NCBI GenBank assembly: GCA_050246015.1
Contig: JBFWWU010000007.1
Location: forward strand, 134,024-198,023
DNA length: 64,000 bases
Reading direction: 5' to 3'
Source: JTS-AC122 sp050246015
GTDB taxonomy: Bacteria > Planctomycetota > Phycisphaerae > Phycisphaerales > UBA1924
Position 1 is the first letter of the stretch. Each line of letters opens with the position of its first letter. Under the pieces are notes generated by a model. That model was not told the DNA's origin, did no database searches, and saw nothing but the letters and a program-made list of their open reading frames with translations. A program made the translations under genes and the position numbers. Below, piece after piece: positions 61,271-64,000 of this stretch.

Positions 61271-62773
61271 CTAGAACGCGAGCGTCACGCCGATGAGGAA
61301 AAAATGGCGAGTGTCGCGCTCGCCGTCCCCGGCCCCATCGCCGATCGCCGAGCCCGGAAAGAACGCGCCGTACCGGAGGTTGATCCCCAGGTCGCTCGTC
61401 ACGCGGTAGTTGACGTACAGATCAGTCTCGACGCCCAGGAACGATCGCCCGGCGCGAGTCGGCTCGTCGATCGGAGCGCCCGAGTCGAGTTTCCCGAAGA
61501 CAAAGACGTCCGCGCCGACCTGCAACTGAGAGAGGGCCCGGTGAGCGCGCAAGGGGAACGTGCTGACGCCCCCGCGCACCGCCATGAGATTGGAAAACGT
61601 CGTTCCGAACGCCAGCCCCGTGTTGGCGAACCCCAGGCTGTTGAACCCGTTGTCGTCGCTGCCGGAGAGATTTCCTCCCACCGTGTCGCTGGGGGTGAGC
61701 CGATCGCTGTCGCCGGTGGCGAAGAGCACCTCGATCTGGGCGCGGGACTGGCGCGCGTCGCGGAGCAGGTAGGTGAGTTCGCCGCGTGCGGCCAGGGCGC
61801 GGATGGATTCGCTGGTCTGCAGCCCGCGGAGCGGATCGGACTTGGAATGCCCCCCTTCGAAGACGACTTCGGTCTCTAGGAGCCAGTTGTTGCTGAGGCT
61901 GGCGTTGAGCCCGAGGCCGATATACACCGGGCTGTAGTCAAACTCGACGGGGCCGATCGGCAGCCGCGGCTCGGAATCGTTGTTGTAATCGACGGACCAG
62001 AGGATCGACCCGTAGACGTTGCCCCAGTTGGTCTGCCCGCGAACGAGCGCTCCGAAGAACCCGCGCTTGGTGTCGCGGTTGTACGCCGCCCGGCTGGTGT
62101 CGAAATCGATGATGCTCTCGTCCGGGGGGGTGACTCCGGCGAGCCCTTCGATGGTGAGTCGATCCCCGACGACCAGCGTGGCGCGCGCCGCCAGCAGCAC
62201 CTCGGAGAGAGCCAGCCCGGATCCCCAGTCCACGAACTGACGCCCCAGGCGGAGGTTGAAATCCAGGCCCGAACCGGTCTGCTCCGCGGCCGAATCCGCC
62301 CTGGCGCTGGCAAAGAGGTCGCGAGCATTCAGTTCGTACCAATATCGATCAAGAATCGGTTCGCGCCACTGATCGCCGCGGCCGTCGAAACTGTCACCGG
62401 GAGTGAAATCCTGATGCCGGAAGCGGAGTCTTCCAAAGAAGGTGTGGACGCCGTCGATGGAGGCGCGCGCGAAGAGGGTGGTGTCGTTCTGGATCAGCCC
62501 GCGGCTGTTCCCCTGGCTGTCCTGCAGGGTGAGGAAGGTGAAGTTGTAGAAGCCGCCGATATCGACGTTGGTGCGCTCAGAAAGCGAGAGCGTTTGCTGA
62601 ACGTCGAGTTGGCGCGCGGTATCGGCGCGTCGCAGGCGGGATTCAACGCGGCGCTCGATATCCCCCTGGGCGCACGCGGTGCGCAGGCAGGGGGTGGTGG
62701 CGAGGGAGGCACACACCAGAGCCCAGCGGGCGCGGGAGCGCATGATGGTTTTGGCCCGCGGGTGCGGGGACAT
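61271..62773 (-). CDS. outer-membrane beta-barrel protein
   Basis: A 500-residue exported protein. AGGAGG sits five bases before ATG 62773; the signal peptide ends LRTACAQG. Alternating hydrophobic/polar beta strands fill the mature part (FYNFTFLTLQDSQGN, TFFGRLRFRHQDFTPGDSFD, NLRLGRQFVDWGSGLALSEV, TDLYVNYRVTSDLGINLRYG). The protein ends in VTLAF, the C-terminal Phe signature recognised by the BAM machinery. The architecture resembles alginate-export/porin-like barrels with long charged loops, but no specific family was recognised. Supports a diderm envelope together with LpxC. Confidence 0.75.
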   Translation of the reverse strand: MSPHPRAKTIMRSRARWALVCASLATTPCLRTACAQGDIERRVESRLRRADTARQLDVQQTLSLSERTNVDIGGFYNFTFLTLQDSQGNSRGLIQNDTTLFARASIDGVHTFFGRLRFRHQDFTPGDSFDGRGDQWREPILDRYWYELNARDLFASARADSAAEQTGSGLDFNLRLGRQFVDWGSGLALSEVLLAARATLVVGDRLTIEGLAGVTPPDESIIDFDTSRAAYNRDTKRGFFGALVRGQTNWGNVYGSILWSVDYNNDSEPRLPIGPVEFDYSPVYIGLGLNASLSNNWLLETEVVFEGGHSKSDPLRGLQTSESIRALAARGELTYLLRDARQSRAQIEVLFATGDSDRLTPSDTVGGNLSGSDDNGFNSLGFANTGLAFGTTFSNLMAVRGGVSTFPLRAHRALSQLQVGADVFVFGKLDSGAPIDEPTRAGRSFLGVETDLYVNYRVTSDLGINLRYGAFFPGSAIGDGAGDGERDTRHFFLIGVTLAF

Positions 62774-62939
62774 CAAGACCTCCTGGATGGCGCGCGTGGC
62801 CGTGGGCGGGTCACGCGGGCGCCGGAACCGCCGCGCGGGTTCTGGGCGGAGTTGTACACGATCCGGGGCGGGATTGCCACCGAAGCCGGAGAATACGCCG
62901 CTGGGGCGCGGAATCTGCCCGATGAGAACGTAAGTCCGC

Positions 62940-62968
62940 TTGACGAAACAGGTTGGAGGTTGTAGGGT
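62940..62968 (+). promoter_or_regulatory. candidate promoter of tRNA-Cys
   Basis: TTGACG (62940-62945), a 17-bp spacer and TAGGGT (62963-62968) lie 22 bases before the tRNA. The -35 is good, the -10 weak. Confidence 0.4.
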
Positions 62969-62990
62969 GTTCAGTCGATAGGAACGTGTC

Positions 62991-63064
62991 GGCCGCGTAC
63001 CAAAGTGGTCTAATGGGGCGGATTGCAAATCCGTTTTTCGTCGGTTCGAATCCGACCGCGGCCT
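62991..63064 (+). tRNA. tRNA-Cys (anticodon GCA)
   Basis: The acceptor stem GGCCGCG/CGCGGCC pairs perfectly with discriminator T. The anticodon loop TTGCAAA between stems GCGGA and TCCGT gives the GCA anticodon at 63025-63027. The T-loop TTCGAAT sits in a TCGGT/ACCGA-type stem. The 3' CCA is not encoded. Confidence 0.95.
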
Positions 63065-63070
63065 TTCCTG

Positions 63071-63796
63071 ATGAAGATTCCAGAGTCTGGTCGGGACCCC
63101 GCCCCACTGGTGGGGGCGCCCGATGTCGGAGCGGTCGCGAGCAAGCCGACGGAACTTCCGGCTGGCGCGCGGCTGCGTCGCTGGTGCGAAATGGTGGTGA
63201 TGTTTGTGGTCGCGCCGCTGGTGCTGGCGGTGTTCATGCGCGGGTGGCTGGTGTTTCGGGCGATCTGGGCGCTGGGGGCGGTGTGCCTGGTGGCGCTGCT
63301 GCGAGATCCGACGTTTGATCGGCGTCAGATGGGGAATCGACGCGGGTTCCGCGCCGGATGGCGGTTTTCAGCGGTGTCGTTTCTCATGCTGGCGCCGATG
63401 CTGACGGCGGCGCTGTGGATCCTTGATCCGGGGAGGGTGTTGTCGCTGCCGTTGCAGCGTCCGGGGCTCTGGGCGGTCATCATGGTCGGGTATCCCGTGC
63501 TGAGCGTATATCCGCAAGAGGTTGCGTTTCGCGCGTTCTTTGTGCACCGCTACGAGATGCTGATGTCGCGGAACGAACTGGTGTGGATGTGTGCCGTTGC
63601 GTTCGGGTTCGCGCACATCATCATGCACAACTGGTTCGCGGTGGCGGCGTGCACGGTGGGGGGCGTGCTGTTCACGCTGAACTACCTGCGGACGCGGTCG
63701 GTGCTGTCGGTGAGCCTGGAGCACGCCGCGTATGGGTGCTTCATGTTCACGGTCGGGTGGGGTTCGTACTTCTACGGCGGGTCGATGGGACGGTGA
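63071..63796 (+). CDS. CPBP-family intramembrane protease-like protein
   Basis: A 241-residue polytopic protein from ATG 63071, seven bases after the tRNA. Six or more membrane segments are visible. The CPBP signatures appear as YPQEVAFRAFFVHRYE (motif 1, usually EExxxR, here QExxxR), FGFAHIIMHNWF (motif 2, FxxxH) and SLEHAAYGCFMF (motif 3). If catalytic, the Glu and His residues would bind metal within the membrane; the Gln substitution makes activity uncertain. CPBP proteins range from CAAX protease-like to immunity proteins. The gene probably shares the tRNA transcript or starts within it. Confidence 0.75.
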   Translation: MKIPESGRDPAPLVGAPDVGAVASKPTELPAGARLRRWCEMVVMFVVAPLVLAVFMRGWLVFRAIWALGAVCLVALLRDPTFDRRQMGNRRGFRAGWRFSAVSFLMLAPMLTAALWILDPGRVLSLPLQRPGLWAVIMVGYPVLSVYPQEVAFRAFFVHRYEMLMSRNELVWMCAVAFGFAHIIMHNWFAVAACTVGGVLFTLNYLRTRSVLSVSLEHAAYGCFMFTVGWGSYFYGGSMGR

Positions 63797-63804
63797 AGGC
63801 GGGC

Positions 63805-63858
63805 AGGGGGGGTGAGGGGGGTGAGGGGGGGTGTGGGGGGGTGAGGGGGGGGGAGGGT
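63805..63858 (+). repeat. G-rich imperfect tandem repeat (GGGGGGTGA-type)
   Basis: Runs of five to nine G residues separated by TGA or TGT occupy this stretch, the spacer after the CPBP-like gene. It could form quadruplexes. Sequencing error in homopolymers is possible. No gene is seen in it. Confidence 0.7.
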
Positions 63859-63894
63859 CCCGGCTTGTCGCGCGGGGGCGCCGGGATACTCTGT

Positions 63895-64000
63895 GGGCGA
63901 ACTCCGTTGGGGAGTAGTATCCCGCGGCGATGATTCATCGCACACATGCGGGTGACGGAATCGTCAGCACGGCGGCCTGATCAGGCTTGTCCGGTTCCGT
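63895..64000 (+). ncRNA. candidate yybP-ykoY (manganese) riboswitch, truncated by window edge
   Basis: The sequence has GTTGGGGAGTAG (63906-63917), matching the conserved GGGGAGUAGC core, and GTCAGCAC (63963-63970), resembling the conserved GUCAnCA element about 50 bases later. A GGGATACT/AGTATCCC pair (63883-63890 with 63916-63923) could form an alternative stem. If real, a manganese-homeostasis gene (TerC, MntP or UPF0016 type) should begin just beyond the edge. Judged from motif memory; covariance was not computed. Confidence 0.4.

Noticed and set aside
63931..63981. 16-codon frame from ATG to TGA inside the riboswitch-like region
   Set aside because: It has no strong ribosome binding site and overlaps the conserved RNA motif; more likely incidental.
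1..64000. CRISPR arrays, rRNA genes, insertion sequences
   Set aside because: No regular repeat-spacer pattern, no rRNA signature and no transposase frame were seen on either strand.

Overview
The window looks like chromosomal DNA of a Planctomycetota bacterium, most likely class Phycisphaerae. GC content is high. Two secreted proteins end in the paired, Phe-rich dockerin-like DSxDFFxFL repeats typical of that class ('GC-type dockerin'). Membrane proteins carry CxxCGYDLRGLP zinc ribbons, and prepilin-like proteins with H-X9-DG endings are present. LpxC and a C-terminal-Phe beta-barrel protein indicate an outer membrane with lipid A. The species cannot be named from the sequence.

Layout. 1-4888: right end of an accessory island. 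It holds a truncated unknown gene, an OLD-like ATPase/TOPRIM protein, and a type II restriction endonuclease with its methyltransferase. It ends at a 25-34 bp copy of the 3' end of an alanine-type tRNA or tmRNA gene, a classic integrase attachment site. 4945-7266: two envelope proteins. 7512-22208: pilus/secretion locus, with PilT, a PilB/GspE ATPase, PilC/GspF, then four prepilin-like proteins and a giant GspK-like protein in the order E-F-G-H-I-J-K of type II secretion. 22304-31225: housekeeping and envelope genes on both strands (greA, lpxC, glycosyltransferase, M20 amidohydrolase, catalytically incomplete aldehyde dehydrogenase, UvrB/C-motif protein). 31242-43506: two secreted dockerin proteins, one a zinc protease with five Cys-rich repeats, plus an RluA enzyme, trigger factor, a SPOR lipoprotein and purM.

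43669-44758: compact three-gene operon encoding a WXG100-like 90-residue protein and two helical partners. 45187-46465: a CheR/CheY pair. 46553-53856: secreted proteins and lipoproteins, a ROK-family kinase and a prepilin-like protein. 53963-58484: uppS, smpB, a gluzincin-like protein and a TlpA-like thioredoxin. 58583-62773: guaB, a zinc-ribbon membrane protein and an outer-membrane barrel. 62991-63796: tRNA-Cys and a CPBP-like membrane protein. The window closes with a sequence resembling a yybP-ykoY (manganese) riboswitch, cut by the edge.

Two diverged copies of a MITE-like element with terminal inverted repeats (about 150-190 bp) lie at 44859-45029 and 56027-56214 in opposite orientation. 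Intrinsic-terminator hairpins separate several convergent units. Apart from the tRNA-Cys and the 3' fragment at 4855-4888, no rRNA or tRNA gene, and no CRISPR array, transposase or intact integrase was seen.
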